A DNA stretch of 64,000 nucleotides from assembly GCA_022559845.1 (NCBI GenBank), contig JAHNEJ010003546.1, forward strand, positions 124,001 through 188,000, written 5' to 3'. Of the stretch, positions 34,302 through 45,329 are shown piece by piece. The translations under genes and the position numbers were made by a program. Every line of letters starts with the position of its first letter. Position 1 is the first letter of the stretch. Source of the DNA: Amorphophallus konjac. Taxonomy: Eukaryota; Streptophyta; Magnoliopsida; Alismatales; Araceae. The notes beneath the pieces are model-generated. The model ran no database searches. It saw only the letters and a list, made by a program, of their open reading frames with translations, and was not told the origin of the DNA.

Positions 34302-36831
34302 TAACACCCGAATCCATCTGAAACTTAAAGATAATTAAATATTTTATATATTTCGAGTCCATATAAATTTTAGGTTCTCTTAATTAAAGCTAGTCCAATA
34401 CTTTGAACGGTATAGTTTAACGAATTTTATTAAGTAAATTAATTATATATCTTACGTTATTAATATATATCTTTTCGTAGGAGTGTCAGAATGGGGTCAA
34501 TATTAGACCCATTGGAAAGAGAACTCAAAGATCTACAAATTTTATATTGAGCATATTTTTAAATTTTGACGTTTGGTAGGTCAAAAATAAGATAGAGTGA
34601 ATTAATTCTTAAGAATCATATTATTGTTAGCTTTTTAAGAATTTTCATATAAAAATATAAAACAAAACAAATAATAATAATAATACCCAAAAATCACTCC
34701 CATATCCCACGTAACCCTCCCCCCCCCCTTCATCACCTTCCCCACTTAACCCTTTCCCCCTCCATCACCTCCCCCTTCCTCTTATCTTCCCCTCCCTTCC
34801 CCCTATAAATACCTCCACCCCCTTCACTTTCTCCTCCCACCCCTCTCCCACGTAACACACCCTTCCCCCTCTCATCTCTTCTCTAATCTCCCTCCCAACA
34901 CACACTCTCTCTCCCTCTCTCTCTCTCTCTCACACACACACAATTTATGTCACCCTCTCTCTTAATTTTTTCTTTTCTCTCTCATCTCTCTACTCTCTCT
35001 ACTTTCTCTCTAATCTCTCTCTATTTTCTCTCTCTATCTTTTCTATCTACTTTTCTCTCTATTTTCTCTCTCCACTCTCTCTACACACTCTCTCTACTTT
35101 TCTATCTCTCTCTCTACTTTCTTTCTCTGCTTTCTCTCTCTCTATTTTCTCTCTCTACTTTCTCTCTCTACTCTACTTTCTCTCTCTACTCTCTACTCTC
35201 TCTACTCTACTTTCTCTCCCTACTTTCTCTCTTTAAATATTTCTCTCTACTTCTTTCTCTACTCTCTCTTTACTCCTCTCTCTACTTTCTCTCTCTAGTT
35301 TCTCTCTCATCTCTCTTCCCACTCTCATTCTATTATTAATAAACGGAGAAGATAATACAGTATCAGAATAATATAAATATTTGACAAAAGCTTGAACGGA
35401 GGATTTGAAACTTATTTGGATAATTTTACCCTTATTTACGTATCTGGGACGGGAAAATTATCTTTTCCTACGCAAGGACTTTTACGGGAGCTCGGGTGAG
35501 ATATAAAAGTCAATTTGGAAGTCCATTCTAAAGGTATGCATGATAAACCAAGTGCATGTTATTTGTTATTTACATTTCTTTGATTTGATTTTGTTTGAAA
35601 TGTAATTTAAGTCATTGATTTATTTAACCCAATGATCTATGTTTAGAATCAGTTATTTATTTAGTTACCATTCTGTAAAAGTATTATTTTTCTCTCTAAT
35701 TTCTCTCTAATCTCTTTCTACTTTCTCTCTCTACTCTCTCTCTACTCTAATCTCTTCGAATGTTATATAATAATAATTTATTTAGTTAATAAATTTGACC
35801 CACTACCCTATGATTAAAATCTAATTCTTGATATTAAAATACGATCCAGTTATTTTGTAAAGTTCAATGGCAAGTTTTAAGTATTGAGACGACTATGTAA
35901 TAAGCATTATAATAAGAATAAAAATTTGATTAAACATATGGACTGTGTCACTTTAAGGAGGTGTGGGGCGACAAACCGTATTTAGCTTCCGCTACGGGAT
36001 TAGGCCAATTTTCGAGGATAAACGGGCTTCTGAAAAATCCGGAACCCAGAATAAGAAAATTATCTGGGGAATGGTGGAGTATTAACTCCCGATCTTGTGT
36101 GGTTGATCAAGACCTACAGGCTCTAGCGTTTAGACCATTTATCTTTATGTCGACGTATGGATGCCTAGGTATGTGTTTACTACTACTTTTAGTGACGGGA
36201 TGCATGTCCAATATATGATGTCAAATAATATGAAGTTCAGATTTGATATATGACTTTGATATGGTCTGAAAATAAGTTCATCTGTATAAGCTCTGATTTA
36301 GCTAAGATATGTACTATGCCATTTATATATAAGTCAAATAAGATTTGTTATACGCATTTACTTATAAGAAGAAAAATTATTCTGCTCTACTAGTTTTCCT
36401 TCGCATTCATAATATATGTACAATCTAATGAAATTGTGATTAGTTATATCTATATATCATGGATTTACACAGTTTAGTATATGATAAGCATGCGATTGGT
36501 TTTAATGCCTACTGAGTCTTTGGACTCATATTTGTTGCCTAACTATTTTAAGAAACTGACAAGTGAGTACCTTGACTTCGACGAACAGTAGGTTGGAGGG
36601 TGATCTCGGGCATAATTTGAATTTTCGTTGCGTAGAATAAGTAGATTTGGTTTTCTTTTGAATAATGAATGTAAATATGACTTTTGGGTAGAAATATATA
36701 TTACTCTGTATACGATGTAAATTATGAGTGTTTATCTTATGGAAATGGTATGATTTTATCTTTTGGAATATGTGATGGTTTGGCCTTTAGCGCCTTACAA
36801 ATATCTCAGCCCACAACACTTCCGTCCATCC
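34302..36831 (+). repeat. Probable decayed LTR remnant (chromovirus-like)
   Basis: It starts TGTAACACCCGAA, a common plant LTR start. Near 36508 it has CTACTGAGTCTTTGGACTCA, a pattern I know from the R region of plant gypsy LTRs. No matching CA end or target duplicate was found, so the right limit is only where different GC-rich text begins. AT-rich, no coding potential. Confidence 0.4.
34895..35345. repeat. CT-rich low-complexity tract
   Basis: Runs of CTCTCTCTACTTT. The 130-codon Ser/Leu/Phe ORF at 34947-35339 is a product of this composition. Confidence 0.9.
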
Positions 36832-36888
36832 GCTGTGACGTCCCCGGACACGATACGGGATAGCGGGAAGGGGGCGCCACACAAAGTG
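36832..36888 (+). other. LTR-end-like GC-rich segment
   Basis: TGTGACGTCCCCGGACACG followed by CGGGATAGCGGG and GGCGCCACA resembles an end of a plant gypsy LTR. Either a short LTR fragment or the edge of the next repeat. Confidence 0.3.
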
Positions 36889-36934
36889 GGCCCAAGAAGT
36901 ACAAAAATGGGGATTTTATAGGCCCCTAAAAAAA

Positions 36935-37400
36935 CCCATTTCCAGTCCGCGTTAACCCCCTTGGGGGGGTTTACGCATACCAGACTGGCCCCCCAGTCCA
37001 ATTTGCGTAAACCCCCCCCCATTTCAAAAAAAAAATTTTTTTAAATAAAAAAAATAAAAAAAGAGAGGCTTTCCAGTCCACGTAAACCCCTTGGGGGGTT
37101 ACGCGGACCAGATTGCCCCCCCCCCCCCCCCCGTCTGGTACGCGTAAACCCCATCTCTCTCGAAAAAAAAAAATTTTTTTTCAAAAAAAAAGCCCACTCA
37201 ATCTCGCGTTAACCCCCTAGGGAGGTTTACGCGGACCAGATTGGACCCCCCCAATCTGGTCCCCGTTAACCCCCTCCCCCTCTCACAAACAAACAAAAAC
37301 CTTTATTTATTAATTGAAGGGGGTTTATCAAGACTAGGGCACCCCCTCCATTCCAATCTAGGTAAACCCCCCTCAACCTTTCAAATTCTCTATAAAACAC
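36935..37400. repeat. About 126-bp palindromic repeat, three to four copies
   Basis: Copies near 36945, 37072 and 37198, with a part copy near 37350. Each has CCAGTC or CAATCT, GCGTTAACCCCC, (T/A)NGGGGGGTTTACGC, then ACCAGA(T/C)TGG, so outer and inner arms are self-complementary. Poly-C and poly-A runs separate the copies. Confidence 0.7.
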
Positions 37401-38774
37401 CCTTAGAAACTCAAGGGGCAACAACAACAATGCATGCGTGAACACACGGAGCATGGGCTCAAGCATCTCCAGCACTCCGGCAAGCACGAGGAGCAAGGCG
37501 CATTAGTTGGCTTGTGGTTCGGCTTAGCACACGCCGAGTGTATGTCGAACGTACTTCCCTCACATGGCGTCTAGCCATTTCACTCAAGCCTATCCCTTTG
37601 CGTATGGGGCGTTATGATGACGACGATCACATCCGCACATCGGGTCCGCCCACGTATGGCATGTTATGATAACGACGCGGACGACATAATGTCGATTTCG
37701 CTCCTGCCATGGGATCACGTGCCCACCGCTCACCCCGAGCCAGCCACTGATGGTCCCAACCGCTGATCCAAGTTAGCCAAACCCTGGCCCAAAAGTAACA
37801 TTCTCGGGATCAGATCTAACTCCCTGGCATGCCGACACTCGCCCTTTGGGGCCCGTAACCGACTGCTCACCCCGAGCCACGTCAGGCCTCTCTCAAGCGC
37901 CAACCAGTGTCAGCCCCTGCCATCTAGTTCAGCCCCCTTTGGCAGCTCTGTCACCCTTGTAGCTCCTCGTGGAGATCCTCTGCAAAAATACGCGGATATC
38001 TGCTTTATTCTGCATTGACCTAGGGACTAATACGTATGCCAAAATTATCCTGTGGCTTGCACCATATGTACTCAGGCCTTTAAGGCCCACCTGTAAAACC
38101 TTCATGGCATCTATAAGGAAAGAATAGCCAAGAAACTTGTCTCTCACACCTACCTGCACCCGTGTGCCCTTATAGCTCTCACGCCAACCAATATGCGACC
38201 AGCCTCCCAGAGTCCAATCGGGTTAACCCTACCAGTCGAATGCAACGGTCGCCCTATAGCTACAATGCACATCCGATCCTCTACCCATGGCTTCAAGAAC
38301 ATCCCAGCCCTCCTTCAGCAAAGAACAAAGGTGTTCATATTCAATCCGATGTAAAACAAATACCGATTACTTGCGGTCAGTGGGGAAAGACGCCCTATAT
38401 ACATGAATCCCCACAATCGCCTACGCACTCATACCAGCAAAACCTCCTTCTCTCCACGTGTTGCCCAATATCCATATGCCCACGTGCCACGCCCTGGTGG
38501 CGCTTCCCCGGTCAAAATTCAGTTCCGCAGGTGATCGTCGAGAAATCGACTGGCACCCCTGCATTCCACCCAGTCATCCCGGTCCCAGTCACTTAGGATG
38601 ATTAACGAGACTATTCCCAGTGCGTTTACAACGTTCTTTACTTACCCCCATCGATACCCCCGGAATTCTCGCGTACCAAATCAACTCATCCCGGCCTTCC
38701 GTAACAGGCGAGTGTATGTCCCCACCGCGGAATTTTCCAAAAATTTCCCACGAGCGCGAAATAATAGCTTAATA
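37401..38774. other. GC-moderate stretch without recognised gene
   Basis: Only short ORFs with no recognisable domain. CGTATGG(G/C)(G/A)TGTTATGATGACGAC-like text occurs twice at 37600-37680. Likely decayed transposon DNA. Confidence 0.4.
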
Positions 38775-39420
38775 TATTTGACAAATTATAGTAGATCTGA
38801 CATCTCTTTTACTATAAATGAGCTCAATATATATACACATTGTCCTAATAAAATACATTAGCATGCACTTGAAAGAATGTGCAGATATTTGAAAGATACC
38901 TTATTATATGCACTACATTTTGGAAGATATCATGCTGTAATGGAAGGATATAGTGATGTCAATTGGGTGACTGGAAAAGCCTAAAGAAAAGGTACCATTA
39001 ACTTTGTATTTATGATGGGTGATGAGGTAGTTGCTTGAAAGTCCATCAAACAAAGCATATTAGTAGAAGGTAGAAGTGACTAATAGAGAAGCAAAATGGT
39101 TGAAGAATATTGTGGTTGAGTTTCCCTTGCTGAGTTAATCAATACCTACAATCTCTATTCATTATGATAATCAAGCTACAATAGCTAAGGATAAAAGTGA
39201 GAAGGTAAATGATAAGTTGAATACTGATATAAGGTTAAAATTAAAATTTGTCAGAGAGTACATGAACAAAAAAATAGTCTCTTTAGAATATGTGAAATCA
39301 ATAAGGAATCTTATTAATCATTTAACTAAATAGTTAAATAGAAATTTGACTGAACAATTATCGAGGGGGATGGGATTTAATCCCATTTGTTAAACACCAT
39401 CAATAACAACCCAACCTGAT
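38775..39420 (+). pseudogene. Ty1/copia RT end and RNase H fossil
   Basis: Conceptual translation with stops and shifts gives NYSRSDISFTINEL, RYLKDTLLYALHFGRYHA, EGYSDVNW, AKWLKN and EYVKSIRNLINHLTK, the usual order of RT end and RNase H in Ty1/copia Pol. The catalytic-type Asp of YSDVNW is kept. Stops follow VTGKA, VVA, VEGRSD and LLS. It then reads LSRGMGFNPI, the usual copia end. The remaining 3' part and LTR were not found. Confidence 0.75.
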
Positions 39421-40433
39421 GTTTGGAGATCCCATAACATAAATTCAATAGGAAAATAAGTTGAATGGGTGTATACTGAAGAGCACTTATTGGAGACTAG
39501 TGTCTCATTGTCTCTCCTACAATGAAGTGCTTGCTTTGGAATGGGAAAGGATGGGTTATAACTTTTAATGAGTACAAAGACCTGCATGGCGAGATGTAGA
39601 TATGTTTTAGTACACCTTGGATGACTCACTTATGTGAGTGCGATTGTGTGGCCGCAATCTATGGGATTTTTGGGATAATCCTTAGAGCACTTATCAAACA
39701 AAATATAAAGCATACAATCAGATTATATTATCTCACGAGAACACCACTATTGGCTAATGATATATGTGTTATATGAAATTTTTTATATAAGAGTCTAAAT
39801 TTAAGACATAGTTCACTTAGATCTGTAGAGAGAAAGTATAACACTGTGTAAAGGTTCAAGCTAAAAGACACCTTCATTTATGCATGCCATTTTAAGCTCT
39901 TATTAATCCATGTCTCAAATTTTTAATTTTTTTCTTGGTGGATAAATGTTAGATTTTATGTTTTAAATTTTCAAAGTTTGAATCTTTGTGTTACTTTGTC
40001 TCGTTGCAAAATAGAAAAAAAAAATCATCTACTTTTAGTTGGGACTCGTGACTTTGGTCGTGTACTCTTTGGGGGAGAGTATGGAAGTTGAGCTATTTGA
40101 GCTTGTGGGCTCTTTTGACTTTATCCTCTTTAGCACACACATACGTATTGCCTTACCTTGTCAATGTTGTAACATGTGTGCATGTGATTCTCATCATTTA
40201 TTTATTTTTTTACCCTTTGGGTTTACTATTATCTTGCTTTGCCTTGATGATCTTGTGACACGTGTGCATGCGATTCTCAACGTTTATTTTATCTTATTTT
40301 ATTTTTTACTGTTTTGGTTTATATTACCTGTGTCTCCTCGGATTCACCTCTTTAGACGAACTAGGTCAAGGGTTGCTTCCCAAGGGAATACATGAGGAGA
40401 GTGGATTTGTCTGATAGTCACAGCTCTAGGTTT

Positions 40434-40477
<44 letters not shown>

Positions 40478-40916
40478 CGCATCTCTTCCGATCTTCTTCT
40501 TCTTTCTCATACGAGTTTGTAGTAGTGTTCGCCCCCTACAATGCAAGTTAGAGTGCATCTTCGCGTCACCATCGGTGTGAGTCGTCGTATTTTGAGAGAA
40601 GTTTCATCGTGAAAGCTTACTTACACTGGAGTAGGGGCGGCATGACTCTAAAAAAAGTGACTACGCGTTTCGACTTGAGTTTATTTTTCTTGATCATTTG
40701 ATTCCCTTGAATTTATGTGTGCTTGCATCTAATAGAAACTCCCTGCCTGTGCATCATTTTCCAACATTAAATCACACTTATTTTCGCATATACTTTTATG
40801 TTTCCAGCAGTTTTTACAAAAAGCTATCCAGCGAACAATGAGAGAATCATCAATAAAACTGGCAAGAAGTATATTAAGGATGCTATCTAACCGAATAATC
40901 AGATGATTATCAATAA
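39421..40916. other. AT-rich DNA, probably old copia 3' flank
   Basis: No coding region. It may hold the decayed 3' LTR of the copia fossil, but I could not define ends. ORFs such as 40039-40395 show no domain. Confidence 0.35.
40437..40474. repeat. (TC)19 microsatellite
   Basis: Thirty-eight bases of uninterrupted TC. Confidence 0.95.
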
Positions 40917-40921
40917 TATGA
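40917..40921. repeat. Target-site duplication TATGA, left copy
   Basis: Identical to 59207-59211. Confidence 0.92.
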
Positions 40922-41339
40922 TGTGGATGCCAAAAAAATGACGATGATGGTGATGGCGACATTCGCGTCTACACATTAGAGCGCGAGTCGAAGACAGAAA
41001 TGCCGAATAAACCTCATGCCTCGCCCGATCAGGACGAGAACTCACTTGGTGGTCCGCTATCCGCTAAGGAAGCCCCATAAGCAGAAGATACAGCTACAAG
41101 GCTCCGACCAGCCATGCCGAGAGCTGAATCAGAGAAGAGTCGGGAACTCCGGCACAGTCTCGGCATGCACCGAAAGTCACGCAGAATCTGGGACCGAGTC
41201 CCAGAGGCTACAAACGGAATATTATAGAGGTCACACATCGCAACCGGAGCATGCCGGGAATGTCAACATTCATAACAAACAGCCTCGACTTTGGAAAGAA
41301 TCCGTTCCGTGCTTAAAACGGCGCGGGAGGGCCTTAAAG

Positions 41340-41700
41340 CGGCACGCCTTAAAACGGCGCGCCCCCTTGCTAAACGGCGCGCCCCCTTGCTAAAACGGCA
41401 TGGCCAAACCGGCGCGCCCCTCTCCCTTGAATGGCCCAATTCCGGCGCGCCCTCTCCCCTTGTTTAAACCGTTAAAACGGCGCCACCTTTTGTATGCTAT
41501 TACGGCATGGCCAGTTTGAAGGCCAAAAAGCATAATACGGCATGGCCATTTTGAAGGCCAAAAAGCATAATACGGCATGCCAATTACACTTGAGTTAAAC
41601 CGGCGTGGTCACTATTCCCCCCGCGCCGTTTTAACCCCTCATCCTGTTCCCTGAAGCATTTCTACGGCGCGCTACTTTTGGACAAGCCATCACCATATGC
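41340..41700 (+). repeat. AAAACGGCGCGCC array 1 in 5' LTR of B
   Basis: Four exact GGCGCGCC octamers plus variants (ACGGCATGGCC, ACGGCGCGTCG) spaced 20-60 bp, many preceded by TTAAA. The 3' LTR has the same array from about 56265. Confidence 0.85.
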
Positions 41701-42002
41701 TCTTCTTAAAACGGCGCGTCGAATGAAATGAGTTTAACCTCATCCTGTCCCGTCTGCCGACCGATACTCTGTTCTGCATAAATGAGATGCACAGAACATT
41801 CAATGCCCCTGGTTCTGTCTCAACCTCCGTTCGACAGCACAGAAGCTTACTGGCGAAGCAACCCCCAGCAAACCTACGAACATCTCGTCCTCGGACGAGC
41901 AACAGCGTACGGGACGAATCAACGGCGTCCAGCACAACGAGTCGACTCCTGACTTTGTTGCGGACGAGGTGGAATTGGCAGGGACGCTCCGAGGCTGGCT
42001 GA

Positions 42003-42010
42003 TATATATA
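42003..42010 (+). promoter_or_regulatory. TATA box of element B 5' LTR
   Basis: TATATATA followed by GGGCAGC and a purine-rich leader. The 3' LTR copy is at 56928-56935. Confidence 0.6.
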
Positions 42011-42964
42011 GGGCAGCATTGTGAAGCAAAGAGAAGGGGGATGATCAAGAGAAGAAGGGAACAGAAGAAGAGAGAAAAGAAAAGAGAGAAGGGAGGAGAA
42101 GGAGCTACTGGCATCTGAGAGCTCCACGGTTCTGGGCTGAAGAAAAGAGAAAGAGGTAGGGGGCGAGAGTGAGAGGTGAGTTGGAGGGGGAGAAGCCAAT
42201 GCTTCCCTCTCCCTCCTCCGTCTAATGCATCTCTCTTTCTCTCCATCGAATGTATTTTCCCTTTTTGGTTTGTAACGCCTTCTCTTCTATTTTATCTGTA
42301 TCAAGTTTCCTTCCCCGTTGTGTGGGTGAATAAAAGAAGAAAAGTCTGTTTTGCAACTCTTGTGTTCTCTGTTCCATTCTCTGCTCCGTCTTCTCATTCT
42401 CCGGTCATCCCTGGCCCTTGAGGGCTGCCCTTCCATGGCATGACCCACAAAGGTACCCACTGTCGGATGAACATTCATTGCCCTACTGTGGCATAGATTC
42501 CGTCTCGCCCCGAATATCGTCGTCCATGAGTCGTGGTCGCTCTCGTAGGCTGGCCCTCGAGCGTTCCATACTCATACTCGGACTAACGGACTGCCGTGAG
42601 GCCGCTCCGCATTTTTGAGAGTTTACCCGGGAGTAATCCGCGTGGTGACTTTTGCTTCTCTCTGGCAAGCCCCGGTCTAGGGGAGGTGCTGCCCGATTTT
42701 CGCCAAGGCTAAGAACGCTCAACAACAGGTGAACGAGTTGAACTAATGAAGAACGAAGTGAGGCCTCTGTGAGCAAACTGCTTGAATAAAACTCTTAGAC
42801 GTTCATACTGTTTTCGTCATAACAAACGATTAAAATGGTTAAAACTCTTGAAACCTCCTCATTACCAGCTTGATCTATCAACCGAACGGGCAAATCAACC
42901 CCTGAATCAATCCACGGGTGAAAGGAAAGGAAAACGCAGTAACAGAGCTCTGAAACACCCCCAT

Positions 42965-43380
42965 ATGGCTATCCCGGCGCGGGTTAAAACGGCGTGGTCA
43001 TTGTTCCACCGCGCCGCTTCAACCCTCCTCACAAACCTCCCCATCTCTTTCTCTAGATGCTAAACGGCGCGCCCCAATCTCTCCTTGCCCTCCATATCCG
43101 GCGCGCCCCATTTCCCCCCTATTGAACGTTAAAACGGCGCGCCCCCAATCTCCCCATTCAACATTAAAACGGCGCGCCCATCTCCATCTTACCGAAGCCC
43201 AAAAACGGCGCGCCCCATTTATCCCCTATTGAACCTTAAAACGGCGCGCCCCATTTCTCCTCTATTGAACCTTAAAACGGCGCGCCCCATTTCTCCCCTA
43301 TTCACCTTAAAACGGCGCCCCATTTCCTCCTGTCAAGACCCTAAATCGGCGCCATATTCTTCCTTCCCAATTCCGGCGTG
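42965..43380 (+). repeat. AAAACGGCGCGCCCC array 2 in 5' LTR of B
   Basis: Seven exact GGCGCGCC octamers at intervals of about 35-50 bp with CATTT(C/A)TCCCCTATTGAACC-like spacers. Degenerate copies (CGGCGCCCC) mark the 3' edge. Repeated in the 3' LTR from about 57890. Confidence 0.88.
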
Positions 43381-44054
43381 CTTCCTTAACAAAAGGGGGT
43401 AAATGGCTAGTAAAAAAAAAAGGAATGGAAAGGTTCAAAGGGAAATACAAGAGATCAATGCCATTAATAAAAGAATGAACGAAAGGAGCTCCATCACCCG
43501 CGCCTTAATTGAATTTTTGTTCCGGGGGCGCTGCCCCGGAAACCCCGCAAGGGGCGCCCCTTGACCCCGACCTGACCGGGCAGGTCGAACCCCGCGACCT
43601 GACCGCGCAGGTCGATCCGCGTGTGAGGGCGCACGTTAGTAAGCTCGGGCTATGCACTTAATAATTCACTCCCTCGGACTGGGTGCAAAGAGAAAACCGA
43701 CGATGCCCTATGGTATCGGACGTGGTTTACGGAATTTCCGACATGGCCACAGTTCGAAATCATCTCCGGCCGACAGTCTATCAACTTGACCCGTTTCTAC
43801 CGGGATCCAATTCCGTATTCTCATTAAACTTGCCTTGTTCGTGGCAGACATTCACGCGGTTTTGTCATCGTCTTTTATACTACAAGCACGGAGCTTCGTC
43901 CGAACATGAAGTGGCCCATGAGTGGCCGACATAGTCTGAACATTCACGTCCCAAGACGAGTTTCTAGCATAGTTCGTCTTTCACTATCCTCCTGCATTAT
44001 TAGTATTCTCTTTAGACCGTAGGGCCCTTATTCCTGGCAATCAATCAAGGGTGT

Positions 44055-44210
44055 TCCCCCGTATGGGGGATGTAAATAACGCCGTGGCCTTTATGGCACG
44101 GCGGGTTTCGGTCCCGACACGAACCACACAATTGTCTGATTAGTCAGATCGAGCGCACCATGGGCTTCCACGAAGCCCGAATAAATCGTCACTTTGTGAC
44201 TGGCACGCCC
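44055..44210 (+). ncRNA. Conserved hairpin series and internal PBS-like site in B LTR
   Basis: Stems: TCCCCC-GTAT-GGGGGA (44055-44070), CGCCGTG/CACGGCG around CCTTTATGG (44080-44103), GGGCTTC-CAC-GAAGCCC (44162-44178), GTCAC-TTT-GTGAC (44188-44200). Then TGGCACGCCC at 44201-44210, identical to the start of the real PBS at 44280. Structure inferred from covariation with the LTR of A and the solo LTR. Confidence 0.6.
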
Positions 44211-44279
44211 ACGCACTTAATAAACGCCAATAAATAAATAAACAACGATTTTATTAAATAAAAAGTGCGTCCACAAGTC

Positions 44280-44297
44280 TGGCACGCCCGGTGGGAC
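44280..44297 (+). promoter_or_regulatory. Primer-binding site of element B
   Basis: TGGCACGCCCGGTGGGAC lies four bases after the LTR end. Its complement would be a tRNA 3' end of ...CACCGGGCGUGCCA. I do not assign the tRNA. It differs from the initiator-Met PBS of C and D. Confidence 0.75.
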
Positions 44298-44399
44298 TGA
44301 AATTACCCTTCATCTCTTTGCCGGGACTAAGGGCCCTACGGCCCCTTTCTTGTAATACTAATTGTTTGATTGGCAAATGCAGGTCGCATTCTGAACACC

Positions 44400-45329
44400 A
44401 TGATGGCCACCACGTTCGGCCAACAGGCCGTCGAGAGCCATGTTCGAAACGGCTACTTGGCCGTCCCCCTCAGCTTCGGGAGCTTCCCTCCCGCGGTAGG
44501 CTTCCCCAACTTCCTTGGGGTAGCCTTCACGAACCTGCTGGACGTGGAAGCGTCTGACAGGACTGAAAGCAACGCTCCCATCCAGGGGGCCGCCAAAGCT
44601 GCTGTCGGCCGATCGATGGCCGAGACTTCCAAGACCGTCCCGACTGGGACGCTGAGCTGCAACGTGCACCACGTGCACCAAACTGCCGGCCCTTCTCACC
44701 CAGGGTCGGCCTCTCACCAAAGGAGGCTCCGAAGGAGCCATGCCACAACATCATACCGAGGCCGGTTCTCCAGCACCGGCAAGTCGGCTGTCATCGGGAC
44801 TCTCCGGGTGCATCTTAACGGACAGCGTTCCGAGGTGATCCCGGATCGCATTGTACCCGCCGTACCAGTGCGCAACTCTTTTCAGGCACTGGAGAAGATG
44901 AAGGGCAGGATGACGCCCGCCATTCAGGCCCCAGCGCCGCAACATCAGTCAGCCTCCAGGCCCACCAAAGCTAAGCAAGTTTGGGTTCCCAAGGGGGCCC
45001 GGTTCACCTCACCAGCCCAGGCGAGGCCCAGCACCTTCCGCCCGGCAAGGGCACAACAAGGAGATCGGGTCAAGACATCGGCCCCCGTCTACCAGACGAC
45101 ATTAACTACACCGGCCCCACCGGATAACATCCACCGTCGACACTACCGACGCCACTATCAGGCTGCCCGTGTGGAGCCTGCAACCCACATGCCCGTTGCT
45201 GCCAACAGGGCGACATCATCAGCTTCTCCTCCTGACCAGGACTGGGAAGGAGTGGGGCAAGCCATGAAGAACTACTTGCGGGGCCCGGGGAGCACTCCCC
45301 TGGGTCGCCGAGATTACTGGAGGCAGTAG
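44400..45329 (+). CDS. Element B ORF1 upstream of gag, unknown function
   Basis: 309 codons from the first ATG (44400); the frame is open a little further, to a TTG at 44370. The product is basic, with few acidic or hydrophobic runs after residue 60, and is rich in Ala, Pro, Ser, Arg, Gln and Thr (TKAKQVWVPKGARF, RRHYRRHYQAARVEP). No domain is recognised. Extra ORFs before gag are known in Ogre/Tat elements. Its last ~94 bases overlap the gag-pol frame, which is open from 45236, so a frameshift could join the two. An alternative is that it is an N-terminal Gag extension in another frame, or a spliced leader exon: GCAG|GTCG near 44380 looks splice-like. Confidence 0.55.
   Translation: MMATTFGQQAVESHVRNGYLAVPLSFGSFPPAVGFPNFLGVAFTNLLDVEASDRTESNAPIQGAAKAAVGRSMAETSKTVPTGTLSCNVHHVHQTAGPSHPGSASHQRRLRRSHATTSYRGRFSSTGKSAVIGTLRVHLNGQRSEVIPDRIVPAVPVRNSFQALEKMKGRMTPAIQAPAPQHQSASRPTKAKQVWVPKGARFTSPAQARPSTFRPARAQQGDRVKTSAPVYQTTLTTPAPPDNIHRRHYRRHYQAARVEPATHMPVAANRATSSASPPDQDWEGVGQAMKNYLRGPGSTPLGRRDYWRQ

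Larger units (their letters stand above)
40922..44275 (+). repeat. 5' LTR of element B (3354 bp)
   Basis: Starts TGTGGATGCC, ends GTGCGTCCACA. Contents: first GGCGCGCC array (41340-41460), TATA box at 42003, purine-rich leader (42020-42115), AATAAAAG near 42329, second GGCGCGCC array (42975-43310), GC-rich hairpin text (43520-43620) and the conserved 3' hairpin series (44055-44210). ORFs here repeat in the 3' LTR and are not genes. Confidence 0.95.

Noticed and set aside
34947..35339. 130-codon ORF rich in Ser, Leu, Phe
   Set aside because: Translation of a CT-rich low-complexity tract.
34302..36888. Complete solo LTR
   Set aside because: A good start, but no matching CA end or target duplicate; kept only as a probable remnant.
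41690..42246. ORFs of 169 and 148 codons, found again identically at 56615-57171
   Set aside because: Identity comes from LTR duplication; no domain, and they lie across promoter and leader.
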